Assembly (NCBI RefSeq): GCF_003201815.1
Contig: NZ_QJKB01000004.1
Span: 1 to 64,000 of the forward strand
DNA length: 64,000 bases
Origin: Undibacterium pigrum
GTDB lineage: Bacteria > Pseudomonadota > Gammaproteobacteria > Burkholderiales > Burkholderiaceae_D
Direction of reading: 5' to 3'
A program made the position numbers and the translations under genes. Below the pieces are notes generated by a model. That model did not search any database. It was not told where the DNA came from and saw only the letters and a list, made by a program, of their open reading frames with translations. Shown in pieces: positions 35,304-43,835 of the stretch (positions within the stretch are counted from its first letter, which is position 1; the number at the start of each line of letters is the position of its first letter).

Positions 35304-35658
35304 GAAAGCTACCTTAATAAATACCTTAAATTACAATGTGTATGCAGGAAAAGAATACTAAAAAATGCCTGAGCATTTTCATTGAAATCCCTCTCTTCAA
35401 GATGGGAATTTTTGTTTTTCTTCTATGAAAAACAATATCTTGATTGATAAATTATGTGTCATAAAATTTGATATATCTACTCTAGCCCCACGGCCATCAT
35501 GGAGGTAGTCTTCCTCCTACAAGTGATTCCGCCAAAGCGTATTGCTAATCGCTTGCAGTGTCCTTAAAATAAAAATGTAATAAACAGGAATATAATGCTT
35601 ATCAAAGGTTTTACGCTGGCATTCACGCAAGTCTGGGTTCGTCAGGGTTTGGAATAAA
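35304..35658. promoter_or_regulatory. Divergent AT-rich spacer between kinase and REC-only gene
   Basis: These 355 bases hold no convincing gene. They should contain both divergent promoters. TCCTACAA (35515-35522) matches the reverse of the TTGTAGGA half-site seen elsewhere in the block, and a GGAGG/CCTCC hairpin (35501-35517) overlaps it. Confidence 0.4.
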
Positions 35659-36039
35659 ATGGACAACAAGAAGAAATTAAAAGTGTTTTTGATCGAGGAT
35701 GCGCAAAGAATCCGCTCAGTGCTGATAGAGGTATTGCAGCAAGCGGATAATGTAGAAGTCATCGGTTTCGCTGAAAGTGAAAAAGAGGCTTTGAGTCAAT
35801 TACGCTCTATCGAATGGGACGTTGCGATCGTAGACATAGGTTTGCGTGAAGGTAGCGGCCTGGCTGTGTTGTCCGGTTTGAAGGATGATGGCTGTCCTTA
35901 CGGCTCGCGCCTGGTGTTTACCAGCAATCCCAGCAATGCGCTGAAAACCCGCACCATGTCATTGGGAGCGGAAGGTTTCTTCGACAAATCCCGTGAAATG
36001 GACAGCCTGGTCAGCCATATTCAAGCTATGGCGCATTGA
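35659..36039 (+). CDS. Single-domain response regulator (REC only)
   Basis: This 126-residue protein is a lone receiver domain. It has the acidic pair E13/D14, phospho-acceptor D59 (VAIVDIGL), a Ser/Thr switch (VFTSNPSN) and the conserved Lys in FFDKSREM near 109. No output domain is present. It may shuttle phosphate or act by protein contact, like CheY or SpoIIR-type relays. It lies between the CHASE3 kinase (divergent) and the NarL regulator (convergent), so it probably shares their signal. Confidence 0.85.
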   Translation: MDNKKKLKVFLIEDAQRIRSVLIEVLQQADNVEVIGFAESEKEALSQLRSIEWDVAIVDIGLREGSGLAVLSGLKDDGCPYGSRLVFTSNPSNALKTRTMSLGAEGFFDKSREMDSLVSHIQAMAH

Positions 36040-36118
36040 TCCAGTTCAGCAGTTCAGCCCCTATCTATTCCCCTTCATTTCTTTAGTTTGCCGCTGCATT
36101 AATCAACTGGCGGCTTCC

Positions 36119-36751
36119 TTATTCCAGCAAATTATTTTTCATGGCGTAATAAGTCAGATCGCAATTGGATTGCAGGTTCATTTTTTCCATGACGCGCGTC
36201 CGGTAAGTGCTGATGGTCTTGACGCTGAGTGACAAGGTAATCGCAATATCAGAAACCGACTCACCCTTGGCCAGTCTCAAAAATACCTGGAATTCACGGT
36301 CAGACAGTTCTGTATGCAAGGCTGTTTCTGCATCATGGTCAAAGCCCTGGGCCAAAATCTCACCCACATCTGCGCTGACATAACGGCGCCCGGTAGACAC
36401 GGTACGGATAGCCTTGATCAGCTCATCTGCATCGCATTCCTTGTTCAGATAACCGTTGGCGCCCATTTTCAAGAGATTGACGGCGTATTGCTGTGCCGGA
36501 TAGCCACTTAAAATCAAAATAGGCAAATTGGGCTGGCCTTGCTTGATCGTGCGCAAGGTGTCTATGCCACTCTGGTCAGGCATACTGATATCAAGCAGCA
36601 TGACGTCACAAGCTTCCTTCCTGGCGATTTCCAGCGCTTCACGACCAGTCGTGGCCTCAGCCACTACCTGGAAATCGCTGACTTCCGAAAATATTTGCCT
36701 GAAGCCAGCCCGCACAATTTGATGGTCGTCACAGACTGCTATTCGTATCAT
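36119..36751 (-). CDS. NarL/FixJ-family response regulator
   Basis: This 210-residue regulator has a receiver domain with D54 (VMLLDISMPDQ) and K104 region (GYLNKECDADEL), then a LuxR-type HTH (about 145-205, LSDREFQVFLRLAKGESVSDIA). It resembles UvrY/GacA-like and other NarL regulators. The nearby HisKA_3 kinase is the natural partner because HisKA_3 kinases pair with NarL-type regulators. Confidence 0.9.
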   Translation of the reverse strand: MIRIAVCDDHQIVRAGFRQIFSEVSDFQVVAEATTGREALEIARKEACDVMLLDISMPDQSGIDTLRTIKQGQPNLPILILSGYPAQQYAVNLLKMGANGYLNKECDADELIKAIRTVSTGRRYVSADVGEILAQGFDHDAETALHTELSDREFQVFLRLAKGESVSDIAITLSLSVKTISTYRTRVMEKMNLQSNCDLTYYAMKNNLLE

Positions 36752-37125
36752 TTTTTTCCTTCAGTTTTCAATACACAAAATCACGACAATTTGTTTCGAC
36801 ATGGCATCATCCGGTTATCAATAACAGAATGCTGGCTAGTATTCAACTTTCCCGCGCCCGAGTCTGTTGTATAGCTATATCGCACAGTGCAAGCAATATA
36901 CATTACCCATAGCATAGCACTTGGACAAAATATGGGTGAACAGTCGTTAAAAAGCGGTTCACAGCATAACAAAACCTGCAATGATAAAAAACAGCAAGAG
37001 CACTCCTGCTGTTCCTGAAATGCGGCTATTACTGGCTTGCAAAGGCTTGCAAAGGCCTGCACAGGGCTGCCAGGTAAATGCCGCCTGCACCTCTCCTGCA
37101 CCTCCGTTACGGCCTGCACGATTTA
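36752..37125. other. Intergenic region without a clear gene
   Basis: These 374 bases carry the response-regulator promoter. Near 37038-37065 there is a run of short imperfect direct repeats (GGCTTGCAAAGGCTTGCAAA). No gene or known regulatory element is recognised. Confidence 0.4.
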
Positions 37126-37503
37126 CTAGCGTGTCTGACGATGGAACAAAACACCCAGAGCCACAACGGTCGCGACTGTCACACCGAGGATGGTCATGGG
37201 CTGTTTCCTGACTTTCACGCGGCAGGTATCAAGCAATTTTGCCTGGGACAGATACAGCTTTTCGCTATGATCACACAGTTTCGTGATGGCCTGATTAGTG
37301 CCGGTATTTAATTTGCTGGCTGCCTGTTCTTTCAATGCAGTGATCTTCTCTGCTACTGGTTTTACTGCTTCTGCAGTTTTTTCCTGAACTTGCTCAACCA
37401 GTGATGGTGGTTTATCACTGGTGGGGAAGGGGATAGATGGATGATTAATATCTGCAGCAGTCTCATTGGCTGCCGGAGTGGCATTTGTTGTATTGGTAGG
37501 CAT
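37126..37503 (-). CDS. Small DUF883-like membrane protein
   Basis: This 125-residue protein has a Thr/Asn/Pro-rich start, a helical middle (VEQVQEKTAEAVKPVAEKIT) and one C-terminal TM helix (VRKQPMTILGVTVATVVALG) followed by basic residues. The C-terminal form matches ElaB/YqjD (DUF883) proteins, of which a second copy lies at 28963. ATG 37503 has AAGGA 7 bases upstream. An upstream in-frame start lacks support. Confidence 0.7.
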   Translation of the reverse strand: MPTNTTNATPAANETAADINHPSIPFPTSDKPPSLVEQVQEKTAEAVKPVAEKITALKEQAASKLNTGTNQAITKLCDHSEKLYLSQAKLLDTCRVKVRKQPMTILGVTVATVVALGVLFHRQTR

Positions 37504-37574
37504 GATGTGTCCTTTTACTGTAATCAAGGCCCTTGGATAATAAAGTCAGGGCGCTGTTATAGTGGCGATGCAAT

Positions 37575-37775
37575 TCATTGAGTTGCGGCAGCGTCTGCAG
37601 CAGGGCGGTTGACTCTTGGTGGCAGGTTGCCACCTTCACCTTCCCAGGTACTCAATTCGGTTTTGTGCAATTTCTTGGCAGCATGTTTTTCGTGATAGCG
37701 TTTTTTGCCAAAAGCGGTCATCAAAGCCCAACTGGCAAGACCGGCGACGATGAAGAGGTGTTTAGTGTTTATCAT
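37575..37775 (-). CDS. Small hypothetical membrane protein
   Basis: This 66-residue protein has one N-terminal TM helix (IVAGLASWALMTAFG) and a basic, His/Lys-rich tail (KKRYHEKHAAKKLHK), then a Pro/Ala end. GGAGAAAT precedes ATG 37775. Not recognised. It sits in a run of three small minus-strand genes in the stress block. Confidence 0.6.
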   Translation of the reverse strand: MINTKHLFIVAGLASWALMTAFGKKRYHEKHAAKKLHKTELSTWEGEGGNLPPRVNRPAADAAATQ

Positions 37776-37830
37776 ATATTTCTCCAAAAAGTATGGTGGT
37801 GCGTGAATGAATCGCTACATCTGGTAAATA

Positions 37831-38034
37831 CTAAGAAGTGAGGCTATTTTGCTGGCGTTTGATGCATTGCCTGATCACCCTTTGTGCATCGCCAATGGCA
37901 ACCTGGCATCTGGCATTGGTGAGCATCTGATAGCCACTGGCACGCAATTGATGCTTGCCAAGCAAATGACCCATGCCTACACGCAGTGAACCATAGACAA
38001 AAAATACGCCGCTTTTAACCAAACATGTATTCAT
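37831..38034 (-). CDS. Small hypothetical protein
   Basis: This 67-residue protein starts at ATG 38034, with GGAG 8 bases upstream, inside a longer open frame without a start signal. It has a short hydrophobic part (VKSGVFFVYGSLRVG) and two Cys. Not recognised. Real status is uncertain, but ribosome site and spacing to the neighbouring small genes support it. Confidence 0.5.
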   Translation of the reverse strand: MNTCLVKSGVFFVYGSLRVGMGHLLGKHQLRASGYQMLTNARCQVAIGDAQRVIRQCIKRQQNSLTS

Positions 38035-38546
38035 TTCGATTTCTCCAGAAAATTGGTGAATCCTGATGAGCTGTAAGCCTGTATTCGCCAGCTTTGTTAG
38101 TCTCGCCAGCTTGTCACTGGAACTGCGCCCGACTTGCAATGCATACTAGCATCGGCATTTGTAGGCCCATATAGGACACGAACGTCCACATTTGTAGGAA
38201 TAGATGAAGTAAACCAGACCTTGCAGGCATTTCTCTTTGTCGCAAATATTGGCAACGGGTCTTCAGCGCGGCTATCTCCATCCCCATTATTTGTCCGGTT
38301 CGGCGAGGAGGGCGCTGACCGTCCCAAACTCCTACATGTCGGCAAGCCCATGTCCGATACTGCCAAATAAGCAAGAGCATTAGCATGTATCCATGTCAGC
38401 GAGTTATGTCTCTTTGACGAAATCTCTGCCATGTCGGCTTGTATTGAGACAGGCAGAATTACCGGCAAGCTGTTCCGTCAGCCATCGCCAGACGATCATG
38501 AGCAGCTTTAATGCCGTTCTTATTCACTATCAATAAAGGAAACATC
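38035..38546. promoter_or_regulatory. Long spacer with clustered TGTAGG motifs
   Basis: These 512 bases have several short open frames but none with a ribosome site or family resemblance. TTTGTAGG occurs at 38158-38165 and 38191-38198, with TATAGGAC at 38170-38177 and a GGAC-n6-GTCC dyad (38174-38187) between them. The cluster lies about 350 bases upstream of the DUF2383 gene. Confidence 0.45.
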
Positions 38547-39005
38547 ATGGACAACGACGACATCATCTCTACCCTGAACGATCTGATTGAAACCAGCAAA
38601 GATGGCGAAGAAGGATTTAAAGTTTGCTCGGAAGATGCGAGCGGCCGTCATCCACAACTGAAAGCCATGCTGGCAGAACGTGGCCGCGAATGCGCAGCAG
38701 CGGCAGCCGAATTGCAGGAACTGGTACGCAACCAGGGTGGTGACCCTGAAACCAGCAGCAGTGTTTCTGGTGCTTTGCACCGTGCCTGGACCAATATCCG
38801 CACAGCCATCACTGGCAATGACGACGAAACCGTCCTCAATGAGTGCGAACGCGGCGAAGACGTGGCCGTGAAGGTCTATCGCAAAGCCCTGGAAAAAGAC
38901 TTGCCTACCCATATACGCCTGGTAGTTGAACGCCAGTATCAAGGCGTATTGCGCAATCATGACACCATCAAAGTCTTGCGTGACCAGGTCAGGGCACATG
39001 CCTGA
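38547..39005 (+). CDS. DUF2383/PA2169-family four-helix protein
   Basis: This 152-residue acidic protein should form a ferritin-like four-helix bundle. The start DDIISTLNDLIETSKDGEEG and the later RHPQLKAMLAERGRE are typical of the PA2169 family, found with stress genes in many proteobacteria. AAAGGAAA precedes ATG 38547. An earlier ATG (38511) lacks this. It is followed by a terminator shared with the HAD gene. Confidence 0.87.
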   Translation: MDNDDIISTLNDLIETSKDGEEGFKVCSEDASGRHPQLKAMLAERGRECAAAAAELQELVRNQGGDPETSSSVSGALHRAWTNIRTAITGNDDETVLNECERGEDVAVKVYRKALEKDLPTHIRLVVERQYQGVLRNHDTIKVLRDQVRAHA

Positions 39006-39050
39006 TAAGTTGGCCTGATCATCTTTCAGGCGACTTGCCGTAAAGGCGTA

Positions 39051-39085
39051 AAAAAACCAGTCATCTTTCATGACTGGTTTTTTTT
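39051..39085. terminator. Bidirectional terminator
   Basis: AAAAAACCAGTCAT pairs with ATGACTGGTTTTTTTT around a 5-base loop. It serves the DUF2383 gene and the convergent HAD gene. Confidence 0.9.
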
Positions 39086-39097
39086 GTTTTATTGATT

Positions 39098-39769
39098 TCA
39101 GCTAGCTATGCGGTCTGGTTTGCCACCTGCCAGCAAGGCAGGTAACTCCAGCATGTCACCAAAAATAATATGCGCCCCTGCATCCCGCAGGCGCTGGGCT
39201 GGTGTCAGTGCAGCGTAGGCCAGTACGGTCATGCCCGCTGCCAGTGCCGCACGCACACCAGTAGGTGTATCTTCCACCACTACACAATCTGCCGGAGCAA
39301 AACCCATTGTGGCTGCTGCATGCAAAAATACATCTGGTGCAGGCTTTGGTGCGTTGACATCGGTCACACTGAAAATACGTCCTTCAAACTTTGACCATAA
39401 GCCAGTCACACCCAGGGTAGTGCGCATTTTTTCATGATCACCGCTGGATGCCACGCAGTAAGGTAAAGTCAGTTGTGCCAGCACCTCAGGTATGCCTACT
39501 ACGACTACCAGTTCATTTTCCAGCGCTGCTTTGGTGCGCAGGCGATAATCAGCTAAAAATTCTGCTGGCGGCTCCTGGCCCAGCATGGCAGTAATCTTGC
39601 TCATGCACTGTTCCATGGAATGGCCGACAAATTGCTCAAACATGTCTTCCAGCTTGAGTGGCAAGCCCAGCTCATTGAGCATTTTAACGAAGACGGTATT
39701 GGTGATACGTTCACTGTCGACGAGTACGCCGTCGCAGTCAAAGATAATGAGTTGGTAGGGTAAAGGCAT
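39098..39769 (-). CDS. HAD-family phosphatase (beta-phosphoglucomutase-like)
   Basis: This 223-residue enzyme has HAD motif I IFDCDGVLVDSE (about 9-20), motif II in CVASSGD (about 105) and motif III/IV in DCVVVEDTPTGVRAALAAGM (about 166-185). It belongs to the sugar-phosphate phosphatase/mutase subgroup with a helical cap (about 20-85). The substrate is unknown. Confidence 0.88.
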   Translation of the reverse strand: MPLPYQLIIFDCDGVLVDSERITNTVFVKMLNELGLPLKLEDMFEQFVGHSMEQCMSKITAMLGQEPPAEFLADYRLRTKAALENELVVVVGIPEVLAQLTLPYCVASSGDHEKMRTTLGVTGLWSKFEGRIFSVTDVNAPKPAPDVFLHAAATMGFAPADCVVVEDTPTGVRAALAAGMTVLAYAALTPAQRLRDAGAHIIFGDMLELPALLAGGKPDRIAS

Positions 39770-39847
39770 CTGGCGGTAGTCGGCTAGTGGGTAGGGGTTA
39801 TATGCGCGCTGGTTTCGACCGCACGCCCTGATTCGAGTTCCCCCGGC

Positions 39848-40282
39848 TCAGGCAACTCGCTTGCCAGCAAAATAAGCCAGTGTACCAGCGATGCACGACA
39901 CCGCTATGCCCCAGCCTATATCCATCAACGCCAGCATGGGTGACCATACGGTCAGTGTCGCCTGATTAGTCAGGTCATACGTCCCGTAAGCCACCAGGCC
40001 CAACAAACCACACAGACACGTAGCTTGCCGCCAGCTTTGTGCACGCAGTGCTGGCACTATGCCAAACACCAGCAAACCTGCTGAATACAAGAGATAAAAC
40101 AGCGCTGCCGGTATCAGTCTGGGCTGGGCCAGCATCAGGTCGCCCAGGTAATGCCGGTAAGTTGGCCCCATCAATAAGCCCAGCCATACGAGATCCAGTG
40201 CCAGCACTGCAAGCAGGGTGACCACATAGGCAAGCAGTATTTGTCGCATGGAGGGTGATTTGGCAGCGGAGAGAGTGAACAT
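39848..40282 (-). CDS. DUF2177 membrane protein
   Basis: This 144-residue protein has four TM helices (about 14-35, 52-72, 83-102 and 115-140). It has the family pattern ALDLVWLGLL near residue 27 and YGTYDLTNQATL near 97-108, typical of DUF2177. Function unknown. ATG 40282 is chosen since AAAGG lies 9 bases upstream. GTG 40291 and ATG 40249 are alternatives. Confidence 0.82.
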   Translation of the reverse strand: MFTLSAAKSPSMRQILLAYVVTLLAVLALDLVWLGLLMGPTYRHYLGDLMLAQPRLIPAALFYLLYSAGLLVFGIVPALRAQSWRQATCLCGLLGLVAYGTYDLTNQATLTVWSPMLALMDIGWGIAVSCIAGTLAYFAGKRVA

Positions 40283-40423
40283 GGCTTGCACCTTTCAGGT
40301 ATTGATAGCGGGACTGCTGTTTGTTTAGTCATTATCTGCGAAAGGACTGAACTCTTATGTGCGGTAGACAATGTAAGGGGTTCTGCGCCTTTTACGGGGC
40401 TTCCCTATTAAAATACGCCTTAT

Positions 40424-40834
40424 ATGTGTGTAATCCAAAAAAAAGCAGTTATTGGTCTTTCTCAACCTGAAAAAATGCGCGTCTATCCCATGGCCTCTAT
40501 TCGTGAGCACAGCTCTAAAACTGTATTGATAAGTTTCCGCAATGGGACATATTGGGAGGAATGGCAACTTCGTTTTAATTGTGGGAAAAAGCAGAACAAG
40601 CCAGTCAAATTTTTTTCCACTAGAACCTGGCGTTCAGATGTGCTTATAACGATTTGCCCATACGCCAGTTTTAATTTTGATAGCGATTCTATGATAGCTG
40701 CAGAGGCAAATTTTATTGCCACTATGCGTGAAAATGAAGGGGAAGTCTTTCAAAGTTCGATCAAGATTGTAAAAGACCTGGAATCAAGATTTGGATATGA
40801 ACCGGTCTCTGCAACCAGAAAAGGATGGGTCTGA
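40424..40834 (+). CDS. Hypothetical protein, AT-rich
   Basis: This 136-residue protein has no signal peptide, no TM segment and no recognised family. It holds one basic stretch (FNCGKKQNKPVKFF) and a C-terminal helix (SSIKIVKDLESRFG). Base composition is lower in GC than the neighbours. The start is unsupported by a clear ribosome site. ATG 40475 is an alternative. It could be a recently acquired gene. Confidence 0.45.
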   Translation: MCVIQKKAVIGLSQPEKMRVYPMASIREHSSKTVLISFRNGTYWEEWQLRFNCGKKQNKPVKFFSTRTWRSDVLITICPYASFNFDSDSMIAAEANFIATMRENEGEVFQSSIKIVKDLESRFGYEPVSATRKGWV

Positions 40835-41074
40835 TATCAATCCTGCGCCAGCATTGCTTTGCATCTTATTCCACAACTAAGTAAGAGGATGCCAGTACAA
40901 GACGGCGAAAGAGGCACTCTTGTTTAGAGGACTAAGGGCTGGCCCGGAAATGTCTTTGCATATTATTAATTTGGCCGATAGAATACAAAGAGCTACTGTG
41001 AATTTTTTATTAACACGGCAGAATGTTGTAAGTCATGATTAGTGTTCATTTGTGCTGACTAAGAGGGAAATACG

Positions 41075-41815
41075 ATGACGAAAGATGCTATGGCAATCAC
41101 CACCCTGGTCGCTGGCAAATTGACGGTTTGCACTTACGGCGGATTCGCGCCAGTCTGCTACAAAGACGAGAGCGGCAAACTCACTGGCCTCGACGTCATC
41201 TTCCTGAAAAAATTCGCGGATAGCCTGGGGCTGGATATCGCCCTGATCGAGCATGACTTCGACGGCATCTGGACCATGCCTGACGAGAATATATGTGATG
41301 TCGCCGCTGCTGGCGTACAGGAACGTGAAAAGCGCTATGTCGGGCCTGGTGGCGCATGGAGCGATGCCTATTTCCAGGTCCAGAGATCACTGCTGGTACG
41401 CACTGCCGACCAGACCGCATTTGATCACCCTGAAACCCTGGCCGGAAAAATCATCGTCGTCACCCGTGGCTCTACTGCTGATATAGACGCACAAACACGT
41501 TACCGCACTTGCACCATACAGTATGTAGACGAACTTGCCGAAGGGCAGGCTGATGCCCAGGGCTATATCGTCAAGACCCTCATCGCCAACCATAAAGCCG
41601 ACGCCTTTGCCGAAGGTGATGTCAGCAACCATTACCTGCGCAGTGCATATGAAAAAGATGTGGCAGGCGGCCTGGCTCTGGCAGATATCCATCATATCGC
41701 CGGTACGACCGGTGAGACCTTCAATTTCATTACGCGCAATGCCAGTAAAGGCTTGCTGGCGCAATTGAATATCTTCATCAAAGAAAATAAAGACAGTTAC
41801 GCACCCAAGGCATAG
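41075..41815 (+). CDS. Family-3 solute-binding-like protein without a signal peptide
   Basis: This 246-residue protein has the fold of amino-acid-type binding proteins (SBP_bac_3): LTVCTYGGFAPVCYKDESGK at about 16-35, LTGLDVIFLKKFADSLG and a middle IIVVTRGSTAD. There is no hydrophobic N-terminus and no lipobox, although AGAGGGAAA places the ATG at 41075 firmly. No permease or ATPase genes are adjacent. It may be a cytoplasmic ligand sensor, or an enzyme of the cyclohexadienyl dehydratase type. Neither is proven. Confidence 0.72.
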   Translation: MTKDAMAITTLVAGKLTVCTYGGFAPVCYKDESGKLTGLDVIFLKKFADSLGLDIALIEHDFDGIWTMPDENICDVAAAGVQEREKRYVGPGGAWSDAYFQVQRSLLVRTADQTAFDHPETLAGKIIVVTRGSTADIDAQTRYRTCTIQYVDELAEGQADAQGYIVKTLIANHKADAFAEGDVSNHYLRSAYEKDVAGGLALADIHHIAGTTGETFNFITRNASKGLLAQLNIFIKENKDSYAPKA

Positions 41816-41933
41816 TTGCTGGCCGATATCCCTGCAATCCGAAATTATCGAGGTAAGGCAGAATGGTTGTCACTAGCACTTCGCAAGACATGCTTGCATC
41901 CGGTCTTGCAAGCTGTTTGCTAACGTGAGACGC

Positions 41934-42800
41934 TTAATTAATATTTGGCATGGGAGTGATGGCGGCGACTGATGCAATAAACGCAGGCCAGTATGATGCA
42001 ATCGATGCGCCATACGCTGCCTCGAAACTTTCATGGAAATCCTTGCCAATGACAATGTCATGCAATGCCTTGTCAAACGCAGCCGGATTATTGGCCTTGA
42101 GGAAATCGACAAACATCAGGGCCTCACGATAGAACATAGGCGTGGTCAGCTTGTAGGCGGTGGCAGTCCGGTTGGCAAATATGCTGCCAATTTCTGCCGG
42201 ATCGAAATGTTTGCCATCCAGCAGCATACGAGCCGCCTCAGGCATAGTGACAAACTCTGAAGCACCTGCCCCTTGCGAAATCTGCAAAGCGACGCCTTCA
42301 CGGAACCAGGCTGGCACACGCCCATAGGCCATCGTCCCTCCCACCTGATATAGCAAGAGATGCGTCAGCTCATGTGTGAGTATATATTCCAGCTGCAACG
42401 CGCCGCGCGCCTCCCTTTTTAGCAGCGCGTCGATATTCAAAAAAATACTGTCACCAAACTGCGCTGCCGGTTCATTGACAGTAACGGGCACATAGCGGGT
42501 AAAGCAATCTGCATGGCATATGTACACTTGAGGTGCATGAGCAAACTTTGCACCATGCGCTTTCTCAACCACCTCACGCGAATGCTGGATAGCTGCTGCA
42601 ACCCGGTTCGCCACCTGTTCTGCAATCTCAGGCGAGGCTCCAGCCAGATACCGCACATCGGGATTGGTTTTGCTGGCTACAAATACCTCGCGTGTATGCA
42701 TCAAGGCCACGCCGGTTTTAATCAGTGTACAGCCGGATAATAGGCACAAAATAAGTAGCAGCGTTGCTGCCCTGGTTATGCCAGAAATGGATTGTTTCAT
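41934..42800 (-). CDS. Lipoprotein metallopeptidase-like (HExxH)
   Basis: This 288-residue lipoprotein has lipobox LLSGC (Cys24) and a gluzincin-like domain with the zinc motif H143-E-L-T-H147 (LTHELTHLLL) and a downstream Glu (E168, PAWFREGVAL). This matches the Peptidase_MA-like group. It probably works in the periplasm, attached to a membrane. Substrate and partners are unknown. It stands alone, convergent with the binding-protein gene. Confidence 0.8.
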   Translation of the reverse strand: MKQSISGITRAATLLLILCLLSGCTLIKTGVALMHTREVFVASKTNPDVRYLAGASPEIAEQVANRVAAAIQHSREVVEKAHGAKFAHAPQVYICHADCFTRYVPVTVNEPAAQFGDSIFLNIDALLKREARGALQLEYILTHELTHLLLYQVGGTMAYGRVPAWFREGVALQISQGAGASEFVTMPEAARMLLDGKHFDPAEIGSIFANRTATAYKLTTPMFYREALMFVDFLKANNPAAFDKALHDIVIGKDFHESFEAAYGASIASYWPAFIASVAAITPMPNIN

Positions 42801-43143
42801 TGGGATATTTCTTGATAGTGATACGCATAATGATAGGACAGACCAGATCAGATTGGCTGATTTGGGAAAGTATTTTCTGTCAGAATTGCTTCAAGCTCAT
42901 AGGTGAAACTTTGCTCCATCATGGCGTGATATTCAATTTTTCATGAGTACACATAGCGTGCATGCGATGATTTTTGCCGCAGGCCATGGGCTAATTTCCC
43001 CAATCGGTTTTTATGTTGTAACGCTTGAATGCGTAATTCCCTAATGCTGCCTGCTGGATTGTTAGTTTCCGCTGGATTATGGCCCGACGTTTACATCAAA
43101 TTTTGTCCCACTAGTTTTAATGTCTGTAAGGGCTAAGTTGGGG
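42801..43143. other. Intergenic region without a clear gene
   Basis: These 343 bases lie between two minus-strand genes and contain the metallopeptidase promoter. No RNA gene, repeat or known site is recognised. Confidence 0.4.
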
Positions 43144-43743
43144 TTAGTCTGGTCTTTTTTCTTTAAGTGTTTGTTTGCTAGCTGGATTGACCCGAGCAGT
43201 TTCACCCACCTCTCCCAAAAGCGCCTGCTTCAGTCTATGTGGATCGACCAGCGGACCACATGAACGATTGCACAATCCATCAATAGCCTGTAAAACAGAT
43301 TCACGTTCGGCACCACTGCTCAGCAAAAATTCTTCAACAACGATTTCTCTGGGGATGCCTATCAGTAGCAATGTGGCAGCAACGACGACACCAGTACGAT
43401 CCCGCCCCGAAGTGCAATGAATGTAGACCGGCCATTGAGTCGCAGGATCAACAAAGACTTCCAGAACCGTAGCAATCCAACGACGCACCTTTGAATGACT
43501 GGTGTCGTAATTCTCAACTGAATCAGTAGCTGGGAGGTGTATCAGTTTTGCACCAAGATGTTGTGGGTCGGGCCCTTGACGCAAATTGATAATTGTCTTG
43601 GGAAAACCCAAATCTGCCAGTGTGGACATGGCGTCAAATTTACCGCCACGAATTAATCGACCAAGTGGAAAAGGCACCTCATCAAGCCAAAGCCCCAAGG
43701 CATCGCTGACATCGCGAAAATTCACAGGGTGTTGGTGGTGCAT
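43144..43743 (-). CDS. Protein-tyrosine/dual-specificity phosphatase-like protein
   Basis: This 199-residue cytoplasmic protein has the active-site loop HCTSGRDRTG with Cys110 and Arg116, matching the Cx5R signature of PTP superfamily enzymes. The preceding D74/D80 region (ATDSVENYDTS) may carry the general acid. It resembles bacterial Tyr_phosphatase2/3 proteins. Substrate unknown. It has no neighbouring kinase. Confidence 0.82.
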   Translation of the reverse strand: MHHQHPVNFRDVSDALGLWLDEVPFPLGRLIRGGKFDAMSTLADLGFPKTIINLRQGPDPQHLGAKLIHLPATDSVENYDTSHSKVRRWIATVLEVFVDPATQWPVYIHCTSGRDRTGVVVAATLLLIGIPREIVVEEFLLSSGAERESVLQAIDGLCNRSCGPLVDPHRLKQALLGEVGETARVNPASKQTLKEKRPD

Positions 43744-43835
43744 AGTAAGTTAAGCATTACTTTTAAAGTAGTTGATTCAAGCATTTCTCGGAAAGTGTTA
43801 GCAGGCTCCAAAATTCACTCGGTTGCAGAGCAAGA

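Noticed and set aside
37038..37125. CRISPR-like short repeats
   Set aside because: The GCAAAGGC/CCTGCAC units are too short, irregular and without spacers of constant length; no cas genes are in the window.
38134..38370. 78-codon frame in the 38 kb spacer
   Set aside because: No ribosome site, no family pattern, and it covers the TGTAGG motif cluster; treated as regulatory DNA.
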